Positions 1 to 10,261 are shown, counted from the first letter of the stretch. The stretch is DNA of 64,000 nucleotides from Phylloscopus collybita (GCA_027886175.1 JAJNNQ010000142.1:1742501-1806500), one strand, 5' to 3'. Numbers and translations are program-made. Notes: a model not told the origin generated them from the letters alone.

Positions 1-1507
1 TGATGGTTGCCATGAAAACTGACCATAGCAACAGGGGCTGGTGATGGTTGCCATGGAAACTGACCGCAGCAACGGTAGCTAATGACTGTAAACATGGAAA
101 CTGACTGTAGGAACAGGGGGCTGGTGATGGTTACCATGGAATCTGACCATAGCAACAGTGGGCTGGTGATGGTTGTCATGGAAATTGACCATAGGAACCT
201 GTGCTGGTTGTGGTTGCCATGGAAACTGACCATAGCAAAAGGGGGTGGGTGACGATTGCCATGGAAACGACCATAGCTACAGCAGGCTCGTGATGGTCGC
301 CATGGAAACTGACTATAGCAACGAAGGCTGGTGATGGTTGACATGGAAACTGACCATAGCCACAGGGGCAGGTGATGGTTTCCATGGAAACTGACCATTG
401 CAATGGGGGCTGGTGATGGTTGCCATGGAAACTGACAGTAGGAATAGCGAGCTGGTGATGGTTGACATGGAAACTGACCATAACAATAGGGGGCTGGTGA
501 TGGTTGCCATGGAAACAGTCCGCAGCAACAGCAGGCTTGTGATGGTTGCCATGGAAACTGACCATAGGAATAGCGGGCTGGTGATGGTTGCCATGGAAAC
601 TGACCATACCAATAGGGGGCTCATGATGGTTGCCATGGAAACTGACCACAGCAACGGCAGCTGATGATGGTTGCCATGGAAACTGACCTTACCAGCAGGC
701 TGGTAATGGTTGCCATGGAAATTGACTATAGCCACAGGGGCAGGTGATGGTTTCCATGGAAACTGACCATAGCAACGGTAGCTGGTGATTGTTGCCATGG
801 ACACTGACCATAGCAACAGGGGCCTGGTGGTGGTTGCCATGGAAACTGACCGTAGCAACAGCAGGCTCGTGATGGTTGCCATGGAAACTAACCGTAGCAA
901 TAGAGGGCTGGTGGTGGTTGACATGGAAACTGACCATAGCAACGGGGGCTGGTGATGGTTGTCATGGAAACTGACCGTAGCAACAGCAGGTTGGTGATGG
1001 TTGCCATGGAAATTGACCATAACAATAGGGGGCTGGTGATGGTTGCCATGGAAACTGACCATAGGAACAGGGGCTTGTGATGGTTGCCATGGAAACTGAC
1101 CATAGGAATAACGGGCTGGTGATGGTTGCCATGGAAACTGACCATAGCCACAGCGGCTTGTGATGGTTAACATGGAATTTGATGGTAGAAACGGTAGCTG
1201 GTTATTGTTGCCATGGAAAATGACTACAGCAACGGGGGGGGCTGGTGATGGTTGCCATGGAAACAGTCCGTAGGAAGGGGAGCTGGTGATGGTTGACATG
1301 GAAACTGACCATTGCAATGGGGGCTGGTGATGGTTGCCATGGAAACTGACCATAACAATAGGGGGCTGGTGATGGTTGCCATGGAAACAGTCCGTAGCAA
1401 CAGCAGGCTTGTGATGGTTGCCATGGAAACTGACCATAGGAATAGCGGGCTGGTGATGGTTGCCATGGAAACTGACCATACCAATAGGGGGCTCATGATG
1501 GTTGCCA
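1..1507. repeat. 42-bp minisatellite with X-box-like core
   Basis: About 36 tandem units of roughly 42 bp. Each carries a core close to GTTGCCATGGAAAC followed by TGACC, then a variable AGCAACAGG-type tail and CTGGTGATG. Variants in the core include GTTGTC, GTTGAC and GTTTCC. The array is truncated by the window start and ends abruptly at the LTR remnant at 1508. Since 42 is divisible by three, one frame stays open for hundreds of codons on the minus strand (14-residue period around MVSFHGNHH). I regard that as a repeat artefact, as several frames are open and the units drift in length. The core resembles the RFX X-box, an imperfect palindrome; binding is inference. Confidence 0.95.
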
Positions 1508-1704
1508 TCACACACAACACTAATATAGTGGATGGCGAAATGCATTGATTCGAGCGCGCGCGGTAGCTTTTATGGATGTAGCGTGGTCACGTCACGCCAG
1601 TGGGGGTCTGCAAGGTACAACTGGATTTGGTAAGAACTGTGGAGAGGCGGGGACCCTAACTAACACCCGATAATTCTTCCGGCCGGGAAATCTATCTGCC
1701 AACA
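1508..1704 (-). mobile_element. Alpharetrovirus-like LTR remnant, copy A, truncated in U5
   Basis: On the minus strand the element begins TGTTGG at 1704. It has a TATA-like ATAAAAG, then about 24 bp on a position equivalent to a poly(A) signal, then a CATTT..ACCATCCACTA..TTAGTGTTGTG stretch. That stretch closely resembles the R/U5 start of avian leukosis-sarcoma LTRs. In this copy the poly(A) hexamer is damaged (TTGATT on the plus strand, where copy B has TTTATT). The LTR is cut off inside U5 where it joins the 42-bp minisatellite. No internal retroviral genes are present. Assignment to an alpharetrovirus-like family is from the recalled LTR layout. Confidence 0.65.
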
Positions 1705-2109
1705 GTGGTGGGGGTTTTTTTGTTGTTTTGGTTTGGTTTGGGTTTTTTTGTTTGTTTTGGCTTGGTTTTTATTGTTTTGGTTTGGTTTGGTTTGGTTTTT
1801 TTTTTTGGTGTTCCAAAGCCGATTTTGGTGTGACTTTTTGGTGATTTAGAGGTCATTTTTGGGGCTGCCGAAGATGATTTTGGGGTGATTTTTGGGGTAG
1901 TTTTTGCGGGTTCCAAAGCTCATTTTGGGGTGATTGCGGTGATTTTGATGCAATTTTGGGGTGAATTTGGGGTTATTTTTGGGACAATTTTGGGGATTTT
2001 AATAGTTTTTGAGGGTGCCAAAGCCAATTTTTGGGGTGACTTTGGAGTGGTTTTGGGGTGATTTTGAGGGTTCTTGGGGTGATTTTAGTGTGATTTTTGG
2101 GGTGATTGT
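1705..2109. repeat. G/T-rich degenerate minisatellite
   Basis: Starts with a T/G stretch of GTTTTGGTTTGG type (1708-1805) and continues as irregular repeats of GATTTTGGGGT with spaced GTGCCAAAGC punctuations. It is directly repeated at 27,562-27,972, and the same family forms a larger block at about 25.0-27.2 kb. Runs of four G separated by about seven bases make the plus strand G-quadruplex prone. The PKITPKSPQNH-type minus-strand frames are repeat artefacts. Confidence 0.9.
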
Positions 2110-2274
2110 GCGAGCGACGCAGATGAGGACGAAGGCCACCTTGGTGCACCCCGACAGCTCCAGTATGTACACCAGCAGCTGCAGACCGTAGAGAGCAATG
2201 AACTGCTCCCGCGTCACGTTGTGGTTCCCGCAGGAGCTACGTGAACTGCGCCGGGTGATGTTCAGGGACAGCAA
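2110..2274 (-). pseudogene. QRFPR: QRFPR (GPR103) exon-1 fragment, copy A
   Basis: The minus strand encodes LNIT, then ten residues, then NHNVTREQFIALYGLQLLVY and ELSGCTKVAFVLICV. This matches the N-terminus and start of transmembrane helix 1 of the pyroglutamylated RFamide peptide receptor, where the family has LNIT..HNLTREQFIALY..LVY.PEL. The codon where the initiator Met is expected reads TTG (2272-2274). Between LNIT and NHN the conserved QF..LLR is found only in a shifted frame that contains TAG, so two compensating frameshifts are inferred. Homology stops in TM1 against the G/T minisatellite. Both N-glycosylation sequons are still readable. It cannot make a receptor: one truncated exon, no start codon, no other exons nearby. 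Confidence 0.8.
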
Positions 2275-2339
2275 GGCGCCGACTCGGGGACTGACACCAC
2301 CCCCCTTCAGCGCCGCCGCCCACGCCCCGCCATGGCCGG

Positions 2340-2790
2340 ACCACAACCCCTCTGGCTTTGCCGTCTTCTGCCTCAACGTCCTTATAAACACCTGCTCTCA
2401 GCGATATTTTCCTGCCTTCCACATTCTTCCCCGCTTTCCTTTCGCTTCTCCTCGCACCCTGCGGCTTCCCCGAGGATGCCTGCTTCCCTGCTGCAAAATG
2501 CTGCTCTCTCGGCGAAAAGGCAGCTTCTCGTTGTGGACAGCTCTGCTGTGCACAAGACGCAGAGAGACAGCAGAGCTTCTGCTTGAGCTGCTGAACGCAG
2601 GGGCAACTCCAACCCAACTAGAAAGTGCTTTTGTGCTGGCAAAGGCAGAAGTATCATTGCACCAGCGTCTGGGCGTGCTGGAAACAATAGCAAGCAGGAG
2701 TACTTCTCGGCAGCATGAAAACAGAAAGCAGAAGCACGCACACGGCGAGAGGAGACTGCCTGAAATGTCCTACATTTAGTAGAGCTGTCA
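2340..2790 (+). repeat. Qb repeat, single copy
   Basis: GC-rich ~0.45-kb unit running from CTTTGCCGTCTTCTGCC to GAGAGGAGACTGCCTG. It is related to, but diverged from, the 499-bp Qa repeat: both share CTCTCTTTCGC/CTTTCGCTTCTC, TCTCGGC-AAAAGGCAGCTTCTCG, GACAGCTCTGCT and AAGCACGCACACGGCGAGAGG. Other Qb copies are at 15.3-16.1 and 28.2-28.65 kb. It carries open frames of over 100 codons on both strands, but these change frame between copies and have no recognisable domain. It lies between the QRFPR fragment and the M40 array. I do not recognise the family. Confidence 0.85.
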
Positions 2791-2799
2791 GGTGAAGAC

Positions 2800-4405
2800 A
2801 CTGAGACAAGACAGTGTTGGCAGCACCAGATTCCACCTCTCTGGGAAACCACGGTGTTGGCAGCTTCAGCTTCCACCACTCTGCGACACCACAGTTCTGG
2901 CAGCACCAGGTTCAAAGACTCTGGGACACCACAGTGCCTACAGAACCAGTTTCCACCTCTTTCTGACACCACAGTGTGTGACAGCAATGGAAACACCCAC
3001 TCCCAACTCTCTGTGACACCACAGCAGTGGCAGCACACACTTCCACCTCTCTGTGACACCACAGCAGGTGCAGAAGCAGCTTCCATCCCTACGTGACACA
3101 ATAGTGCTGGCAGCTCCAACTTCCATCTCTCTGTTACACCGCAGCAGTTAGGGTACCAGAATTGCCTTTTTTGTGATGCCACAGAGCTGGCAGCAACAGC
3201 TTCTCCCTCTCTGTGACACCACAGTGCTGCCAGAACCAGCTTCCACACCATCTGACACCACAGTGCAGGCAGCAGTAGCTTCCACCTATCTGTGATGCCT
3301 CAGAGCTGGCAGCACCAGCTTCCACCTGTCTATGACACCACAGCTCTGGCAGCACCAGCTTCGACCTCTCTGTGATACCACAGTGCTAGTAACACCAGCT
3401 TCCATCACTCTGTGACACCGCAGTGCTGCCAGCATCTGCTTCCAATATTCTGAGACACCACAGTGGCGGCAAAAGCAGCTCCCAGCTGTCTGTGACACGA
3501 TAGCAGTTGCAGCAGCAGCTTCCACCTCTCTGTGACAATATAGTACCTGGAGAACCACCATTACACTTTTTGTGTTGCCACAGTTCTCGCAGCACCAGCT
3601 TCCACCTCTCTGCGACACAAGAGCAGTGGCAGCACCAGCATTCCTCTCCTTGTGAGACCACAGAGCTGGCAGCAGCAACTTCCACCTTTCTGTGACACCA
3701 CAGTGCCGGCAGAACCAGCTTCCACCTCTCTGTGACACCACAGCAGTGGCAGCACAGACTTCCACCTCTCTGTGAGACCACAGTGCTGGTAGCACCAGCT
3801 TCTACCTCTCTGTGACATCACAGCAGTTGAAGCACCGGCTTCCACCTCTCTGTGACACCACAGTGCTGGCACCACCAGCTTCTACCTCTCTGTCACACCA
3901 CAGCATTTGCAGCACCAGCTTCCACATCTCTGTGACACCACAGTGCCTGCAGAATCAGTTTGCACCACTTTGTGACAACACAGCAGTGGAAACACCCGCT
4001 CCCACCTCTCTGTGACACCACAGCTTTGGCAGCACACACTTCCACCTCTCTGTGACACCAAAGCTCTGGCAGCACCAGCATTCCTCTCTTTGTGACACCG
4101 CAGAGCTGGCAGCAGAAACTTCCACCTCTCTCTGACACCACAGCAGTGGCAGCACCAGCTTCCACCTCTCTATGACACCACTGTGCTGCCTGCAGCAGCT
4201 GCCACCTCGCTGTGAAAACACAGTGTTGGCAGCACCAGATTCTACCTCTCTGGGACACCACGGTGTTGGCAGCTTTAGCTTCCACCTCTTTGCGACACCA
4301 CAGTTGTGGCAGCACCAGCTACAAAGTCTCTGGGACACCACAATGCCTGCAGAACCAGTTTAACCACTTTGTGACACCACAGCGGTGGAAACACCCTCTC
4401 CCACC
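2800..4405. repeat. M40 minisatellite (40-bp unit), array 1
   Basis: About 40 units of 40 bp: CTTCCACCTCTCTGTGACAC, then CACAGTGCTGG, then CAGCACCAG. Unit variants include ACCACTTTGTGACACC and GCAGCAACAG. Because 40 is not divisible by three, a reading frame passes through all three phases, giving artefactual proteins with a 40-residue period (WCHREVEAG..GGSWCCQHCGVTERWK). Copy B of this array at 28.66-30.19 kb is two units shorter, and the longest array is at 16.1-20.5 kb. Confidence 0.96.
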
Positions 4406-5771
4406 TAAAATGGCCACCGTTTCTGTTTAATTCTGTCTACCTGCCGCTGGGATTTTGCCTGCTAAAATTCCACTAAAATTCCATACGAATGACGATGTCC
4501 TCCATATGGAATCTACCACCAGTTGGAAATTTGTCTGCCCTTGTAGGTCCAAAGTCCTCGTAAAAACTGACATCAGGAACCTGGGCTGGAGGCTTTGGTT
4601 TCCCATAGAAAAGGGCCACCGTTCGTGTCTAATGCTGTCTGCCTGCCACTGGGCTTCTGGCTTCTGAAATTCCATAAAAAAGAGGATGTCTCCCATATGG
4701 AATCTACCACCTCATGGAAGATGGTCTTCCCTTGTAGTGCCAAAGGCCTCCTACAAACTGACATAAGGAACCTGGGCTAGAGACTTTGACTTCCCATGGA
4801 AACGGCCCACCGTTCGTGTCTAATGCTGTCTGCCTGCCAATGGGATTTTTCCTGAAAATATACCTCTAAAATTCCATACAAATCAGGATGTTCTCCCAAA
4901 TGGAATCAACCACGGCATGGAAGATTGTCTTCCCTTGTAGTGCCACAGGCCTCCTACAAAGTGACATAAGGAACCTAGGCCGGAGTCTTTGGTTTCCCAT
5001 GGAAAAGGGCCACCGTTCGTGTCTAATAGTCTCTGCTGGCCGCTGAGATTTTGTCTGCATATAATCCTCTAAAATTCCATAGGAATGAGATGGTCTCCCA
5101 GATGGAGTCCACCACCACTTGGAAGTTTGTCTGCCCTTGTAGTGCCAAAGGCCTCGTACAAACTGACATGAGGAACCTCGGCTGGAGACTTTGGTTTCCC
5201 ATGGAAAAGGGCCACCGTTCGTGTCTAATGCTGTCTGCCTGCCACTGCCCTTTTGCCTGCTAAATTTCCCTACGAATGTGGATGTCCCCCAGATGCAATC
5301 TACATCCAGTTGGAAGTTTGTCTGCCCTTGTAGTTCCTAAGGCCTCCTACAAACTGACATCAGGAACCTGGATTGGAGACTTTGGTTTCCCATGGAAAAG
5401 GGCCACCGTTCATGTCTAATGCTGTCTGCCTGCCAATGGGATTTTGCCTGAGAATATTCCTCTAAAATTCCATGAAAATCAGGATGTCCCCCAAATGGAA
5501 TCTACCACCAGTTGGAAGTTTGTCTGCCCTTGTATTTCCAAAGGCCTCCTACAAACCGACATCCGGAACCTGGGCTGGAGACGTTGGTTTCCCATGGAAA
5601 ATGGCCACCGTTCGTGTCTAATGCTGTCTGCCTGCCGCTGGGATTTTGCCAGCTAAAATTCCATACAAATGAGGATATCTCCCAGATGGAATGTACCACC
5701 GGTGGGAAGTTTGTCTTCCCTTGTAGTGCCAAAGGCCTCCAACAAACTGACTTGAAGATCCTGGGCTGGAG
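4406..5771 (+). repeat. S191 satellite array (191/202-bp unit), direct orientation
   Basis: About seven units. Landmarks in order: TTTCCCATGGAAAAGGGCCA, CCGTTCGTGTCTAATGCTG, CTAAAATTCCA, GAGGATATCTCCCAG, CTACCACCAG, TTTGTCTGCCCTTGTAG, CAAAGGCCTCCTACAAACTG. Measured spacings of TTTCCCAT are 191, 203, 202, 191 and 202. The longer form has an 11-bp internal duplication (TTCCACTAAAA inserted before TTCCAT). The array is interrupted by the solo LTR at 5772 and resumes at 6366. Open frames of 60-75 codons are by-products of the unit length. Confidence 0.96.
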
Positions 5772-6365
5772 TATTAGAAAGCACGCTGGTTGTGTCTGAC
5801 GAGAGAGATGATCTGAAGACCAGGATACTCTTTGGGACACGTGCTTTATTTGTCGTGGGGAGGCAGCCTAACTGCGGAAGAGTCCAGGGATTCAGGAGCA
5901 GGAGTGCAAAGAGTCCAAGAGGGCAAGAGCAGGAGCAAGAGGGTCCAAGAGAAGGGGCGCAAAAGAGGCAGAGCTCCTTGTTACATTCCATTTTAACCCT
6001 TTCTATTGTGAATATTCTAATGAGCATTAACCAATCACCTTAATATACAAAAGCTACAGAATCTACATATAGCCTATGGGAACTACAACATTATAATACT
6101 ACTCTACATACCAAAACCTGTGAAACGCACCGTATCCATGATACTTGAGAAGGTCCAACCTTTTATTCATCCTTTTGTCTTAGCAGGGGTGTCACTGACT
6201 CACCCAGTCAAGTCTTTTCAGCCATCTAATCACCTTCTTCCTGTCCAGCAAACTACAGTTCAAATTTTGCTTTTAATCCTATTCCTCTTGTGGGTTTCAT
6301 ATTTTTAGAATCTTTTATTAATAAATCATCTCTGCAGGGCCCAGCTACTTCATCCTGTCCAACAG
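5772..6365 (-). mobile_element. Solo-LTR-like insertion in S191, copy A
   Basis: A 594-bp non-satellite segment interrupting an S191 unit between GGCTGGAG and GTGGAGATTTTGG, with TGGAG on both sides (5767-5771 and 6366-6370), a candidate 5-bp target-site duplication. On the minus strand it has TGTTGGACAGG near its start, a CCAAT-type element (plus-strand ACCAATCACC near 6030), an AT-rich promoter-like TATATTAAGG, and AATAAAGC toward its end. This layout is that of an endogenous-retrovirus LTR. The far end reads TAATA rather than CA, so the exact terminus is uncertain. No internal retroviral sequence. The identical insertion in copy B shows it predates the duplication. Confidence 0.75.
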
Positions 6366-6694
6366 TGGAGATTTTGGTTTCCCATGGAAAAGGGCCACCG
6401 TTCGTGACTAATGCTGCCTGACTGCCACTGGGTTTCTGCCTGCTAAAATTCCATACGAATGAGGATGTCCCCCAGATGCAACCTAAAACAAGTTGGAAGT
6501 TTGTCTGCCCTTGTAGTGCCAAAGGCCTCCTACAAACTGACATCAGGAACCTGGGGTGGAGACTTTGGTTTCCCCTGGAAATGGGCCACCGTTCGTGTCT
6601 AAAGCTCTCTGCCTGCCGCTGGGATTTTGCCTGCTAAAATTTCATAGAAATGAGGATATCCCCCAGATGTAATCTACATCCAGTTGGAAGTTTG
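6366..6694 (+). repeat. S191 satellite, continuation after LTR
   Basis: Fewer than two S191 units, resuming at GGAGATTTTGG after the LTR insertion. It ends within a unit at CCAGTTGGAAGTTT, where Qa begins with GGCTTGCTGG. The same S191-to-Qa junction is present at 33,823, so the junction existed before the large duplication. Copy B has about seven more units here. Confidence 0.93.
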
Positions 6695-7942
6695 GCTTGC
6701 TGGAAGCAGCAGCAAGCACAAGTGCTTCTCTGCACACTGGAAACACAAAACAGAAGCACGCACACGGCGAGAGGAGACTGCCTGACACCTGCTGCACTCA
6801 GTACAGCTCTGGGCTACTGCCAATACAACTATTCAAGGCAGAGCTTTTCCTCTATCTGCTCTACCCAGTAACAACTGTAAATCAGCTAGAAATTGATCCT
6901 GTAGTGGGAAAGGCAGGAAAGTTGCTGCAAAAGCGTTTTGGCTTGCTGGAAGCAGCAGCAAGCACGAGTGCTTCTCTGCACACTGGAAACACAAAACAGA
7001 AGCACGCACACGGCGAGAGGAGACTGCCTGACACCTGCTGCACTCAGTACAGCTCTGGGCTACTGCCAGGGCATGTATGTCAAGGCACTAGCTTCGGGGA
7101 CTCTCCACTGTCTTGGGGGAGTTTCTACAAGGTGTCCAGAAGCTGTTCGCAAGCACCTGCTTGCAGCGACCGAGTTCGGCGTTCCACACTCTTCCCCGGC
7201 TCTCTTTCGCCTCTACGCACACCCAGCGGCAGTACCGAAGACGCTGCTGGCTGTGGTGCCGCGAAGCGCTGCTTTCTCGGCAAAACGCAGCTTCTCGCTC
7301 TTGACAGCTCTGCTATGCAGAAGCAGAGGAAAGCCGGCCGAGCTTCTCCTCTAGCTGCTCTACGCAGAAACAACTGTAAATCAGCTAGAAATTGATCCTG
7401 TAGTGGGAAAGGGAGGAAAGTTGCTGCAAAAGCGTTTTGGCTTGCTGGAAGCAGCAGCAAGCACGAGTTCTTCTCTGTACGCTGCAAACACAAACAGAAG
7501 CACGTACACGGCGAGAGGAGACTGCCTGACACCTGCTGCACTCAGTACAGCTCTGGGCTACTGCCAAGGCATGTATTTCAAGGCAATAGCCGCCGGGACT
7601 CTCCACTGTCTTGGCGGAGTTTCTACAAGGTGTCCAGAAGCTGTTCGCTCGCACCTGCTTGCAGCGACCGAGTTCGGCTTTCCACACTCTTCCCCGGCTC
7701 GCTTTCGCCTCTCCGCACACCCAGCGGCTGTACCAAAGACGCTGCTGGCTCTGGTGCCGCGAAGCGCTTCTTTCACGGCAAAAGGCAGCTTCTCGCTCTT
7801 GACAGCTCTGCTATGCAGCAGCAGAGGAGAGCCGGCCGAGCTTCTGCTTGAGCGGGTGAACACAGACGCTACTCTAAATCGACTAGAAATTGATCCCGGA
7901 GTGGAAAAGGCAGGATTAGGGCGGGACCTTTCTGCTCCCTGA
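6695..7942 (+). repeat. Qa tandem repeat (499-bp unit)
   Basis: GCTTGCTGGAAG recurs at 6695, 6941 and 7440, spacings 246 and 499. The first unit has lost about 250 bp relative to copy B, where spacings are 499 and 496. Unit landmarks: AGCAGCAGCAAGCACG, ACACGGCGAGAGGAG, GCACTCAGTACAGCTC, GAGTTTCTACAAGG, CAGCGACCGAGTTCGGC, AAGACGCTGCTGG, TTGACAGCTCTGCTATGCAG, CAGCTAGAAATTGATCC. Frames of 140-230 codons cross unit boundaries but are not the same frame in each copy. Family not recognised; possibly an unclassified avian satellite or the remnant of an interspersed element. Confidence 0.92.
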
Positions 7943-7964
7943 CACCAGCTACCAGCCCAGCTGG

Positions 7965-8255
7965 CCAATTGTCCTTAGGACAAATTTTCTATTGAAAACT
8001 GAGGCAAAGAAAGTGTTCAGTACCTCTGCTTTTCTCGTCTTTAGTTACTAAATTCCCTCCTGTATCTAATAGTGAATGGAGGTTGTCCTCACCCTTCCTT
8101 TTGCCATTAATGTATTTGTAAAAATATTTTTTACTGGCTTCACAGCAGTAAAATTTACAGAGGAGTATTTTTTACTCCTTCACAGAAGTGTCCAGTTTGA
8201 GTTCTAACTGGGCTTCTGCCTCTCTAATTTGGTGGATGATGATGGATTCATCACT
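7965..8255 (-). mobile_element. CR1 LINE ORF2 fragment, copy A
   Basis: The minus-strand translation gives KKYFYKYINGKRK (about 8095-8135) and, about 100 bp further along that strand and in another frame, AEVLNTFFASVF. These are hallmark segments upstream of the reverse transcriptase palm in avian CR1 ORF2. The frame is broken between them, and neither the endonuclease nor the RT catalytic segments are nearby, so it is a dead internal fragment. It directly follows the last Qa unit. Confidence 0.88.
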
Positions 8256-10261
8256 GAATGCACAGGCAGTAACTTGTTTCTCTTTTGTTTGTTTGTTTTT
8301 TAATCGCAGTAGTTTTGGGACAAATTGCTCATTGTTTCTATGCTTCAGTATTAGTATTTAGCTTCATATCTGCTGGAATATTGGCCCAAAAGCAAGTCTC
8401 AGCTGATCCCTACATATGTTAAAAAATTATGAGTCCTTTTGGCCCTCCATATACCCCTTTTTCAATAAATATGAGCAAAAGTAAAGACAGGTACTTCTCA
8501 GGCCATCAGGTCTAGCATATTATTTTATCATTTGGTACATTTTTTCTGCAGCCTGGCAGGATTTCCCACTAGAGGTTTTATGTGATTTGCTCACTTTATC
8601 ATTAAACCCAAAAAGCAAAACCTCATGTAGGCAGCATATATATGAGGTCCATTAGTTGAAAATGAACGTGAATTACTTTGGCCTGAAGGTACAAAAAAGG
8701 GCAAGTACTTCCTCCCTAAGAATTCTGAAGGAAATTTTGTTTTAATAAAACACACACAATTTGTTTTTGGTAAAATTACTTCATTTAACTCAAAACGGTT
8801 TCTCATGATTGTCCCTATAGTCAATACAACTTCAGTTCCAGTTTTGTATAGATGAGGATAGAAAATAATTCTTGAAATTCTCACTGCCGGTCGTGTTTTA
8901 TTCTTAATTTCATTTTCACTCTTTATGTTTTTCATATCTAAATTACTATATTTTGAATTTGTGATGCACCACAATGAATCCATTAAGCATATCATTACAG
9001 AACTGTGTTAAAGACTGTATTTTGAAACTGATCATTGTTTTGTGGCTTGTGTAGGTTTGTGCTACTATACTTTTCTTGCTCAAAGCACCATTTAACGTAG
9101 GGATTTTCACTATCAACTTTGAAACAGCGTATGAGAAAGGTGCGTTTCATTAAGTGTAATTGAAAACACTAATTAACCCTAACATCTAGATATACATTAT
9201 GGTCAGTTTCAATTCATTTACATAAAAATACTGAAGTTTTCCATAATGGCCTAAAACCCCCCTTAAATGCTCTTTTACTACCTCTTCAGTCCAGTGATAT
9301 AGACCTGTTCAGAGCTGAGCTTCAGCAGACTGGGATCAAATCACACAGACTTTTTAAGCCAAATGATTGCTTACAATAAAATCCACTCATAGATCAAATT
9401 AATGGGGAAAGGACTTAATAGTACAGTTAAAACGTTTTTACAGAGAAAGAACCCTTTCTAGTACCTATTCATTTTCTGTGGTGGTATGTTCACTGTCCCT
9501 CTGCTTCTCACAGTTGACATTCTCAGATTTTTATTTCACTTTGTCTCTCCATCAAGCAACCGAAGCACTGCGAATGCCTTCTTCTTTAAATAATTATAAA
9601 GTTATTTAGATGGGCTTAAAAACATGGAACTCATGGTTTCAAATGCATGTATAATCTATGTATTATGCAAATAACTAATAGAAAAATTGGAAAAAAGACA
9701 TCAACCAAGCAAACACAGCAGAAGACATTGGCTTTGATCACAAGTAATTGTGTGGCAGCAGTACCCACTAGGTCCAAAAGTTGACAACAGATATAGCAGT
9801 GTCACAAGCAAGAGGGTGACAGGCTGAGAAGATCCACAGACAGCACAGTGGTTCTGAGTTATTAGGAGAAGAGGGGTACAACTGCTGTGACAGTTTCCTA
9901 CTCTCTCAGTGCTGCTCTGCCATATCAAGGCTCCTTCACTAAGCTGTTTCATTCTGCTGTCAGTGTGATATACCCTAGCACTTCTGTTTTAAGCCAGTAT
10001 GGATAGAGAAAACTGAATGTCTGTCCATCTGCCTTCTCTCTTACAGCTATAGTAATAAATTGCTCTTGTCTGGCCTGAACCTCCAAACTAGAGCCTGTCA
10101 GTCAACTGTGATGAAAGCATGGAGCAATATAAAACCTTTTTTTTTTTTTTTTTTTTTCTTTAGACTTCTGGGTGCATATGTGGCATATAATAATTCATTT
10201 CTGATGCCCATCTTTGTTATTAATTCCCTGTTCTTTATTATTTAGGGCAATTATTTATTTA
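8256..10261. other. Low-repeat AT-rich DNA, no gene seen
   Basis: Non-satellite sequence duplicated at about 35,645-37,644. The longest frame is 134 codons on the minus strand (8591-8995); it lacks a recognisable domain and has three amino-acid replacements between the two copies, so I see no sign of coding constraint. Poly(T) of 20 bases at 10,137-10,156 is shorter in copy B. Confidence 0.6.

Noticed and set aside
313..1545. 410-codon minus-strand frame with a 14-residue repeat (MVSFHGNHH type)
   Set aside because: The 42-bp unit is a multiple of three, so any stop-free phase stays open. Several phases are open on both strands, units vary in length and the frame drifts between them, and it runs into an LTR.
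4406..5771. CENP-B-box-like motif in the S191 unit around CCGTTCGTGTCTAATGCTG
   Set aside because: Only the TTCG half fits. The required A and the CGGG half of the box are absent in the common unit variants.
6697..7395. Qa frames of 140-232 codons as a gene family
   Set aside because: Different copies keep different frames open, frames cross unit boundaries, and no domain is recognised. GC-rich composition explains the lack of stops.
8591..8995. 134-codon minus frame in low-repeat DNA
   Set aside because: Copies A and B differ at three amino-acid positions despite few differences overall, and there is no domain or transcript signal.
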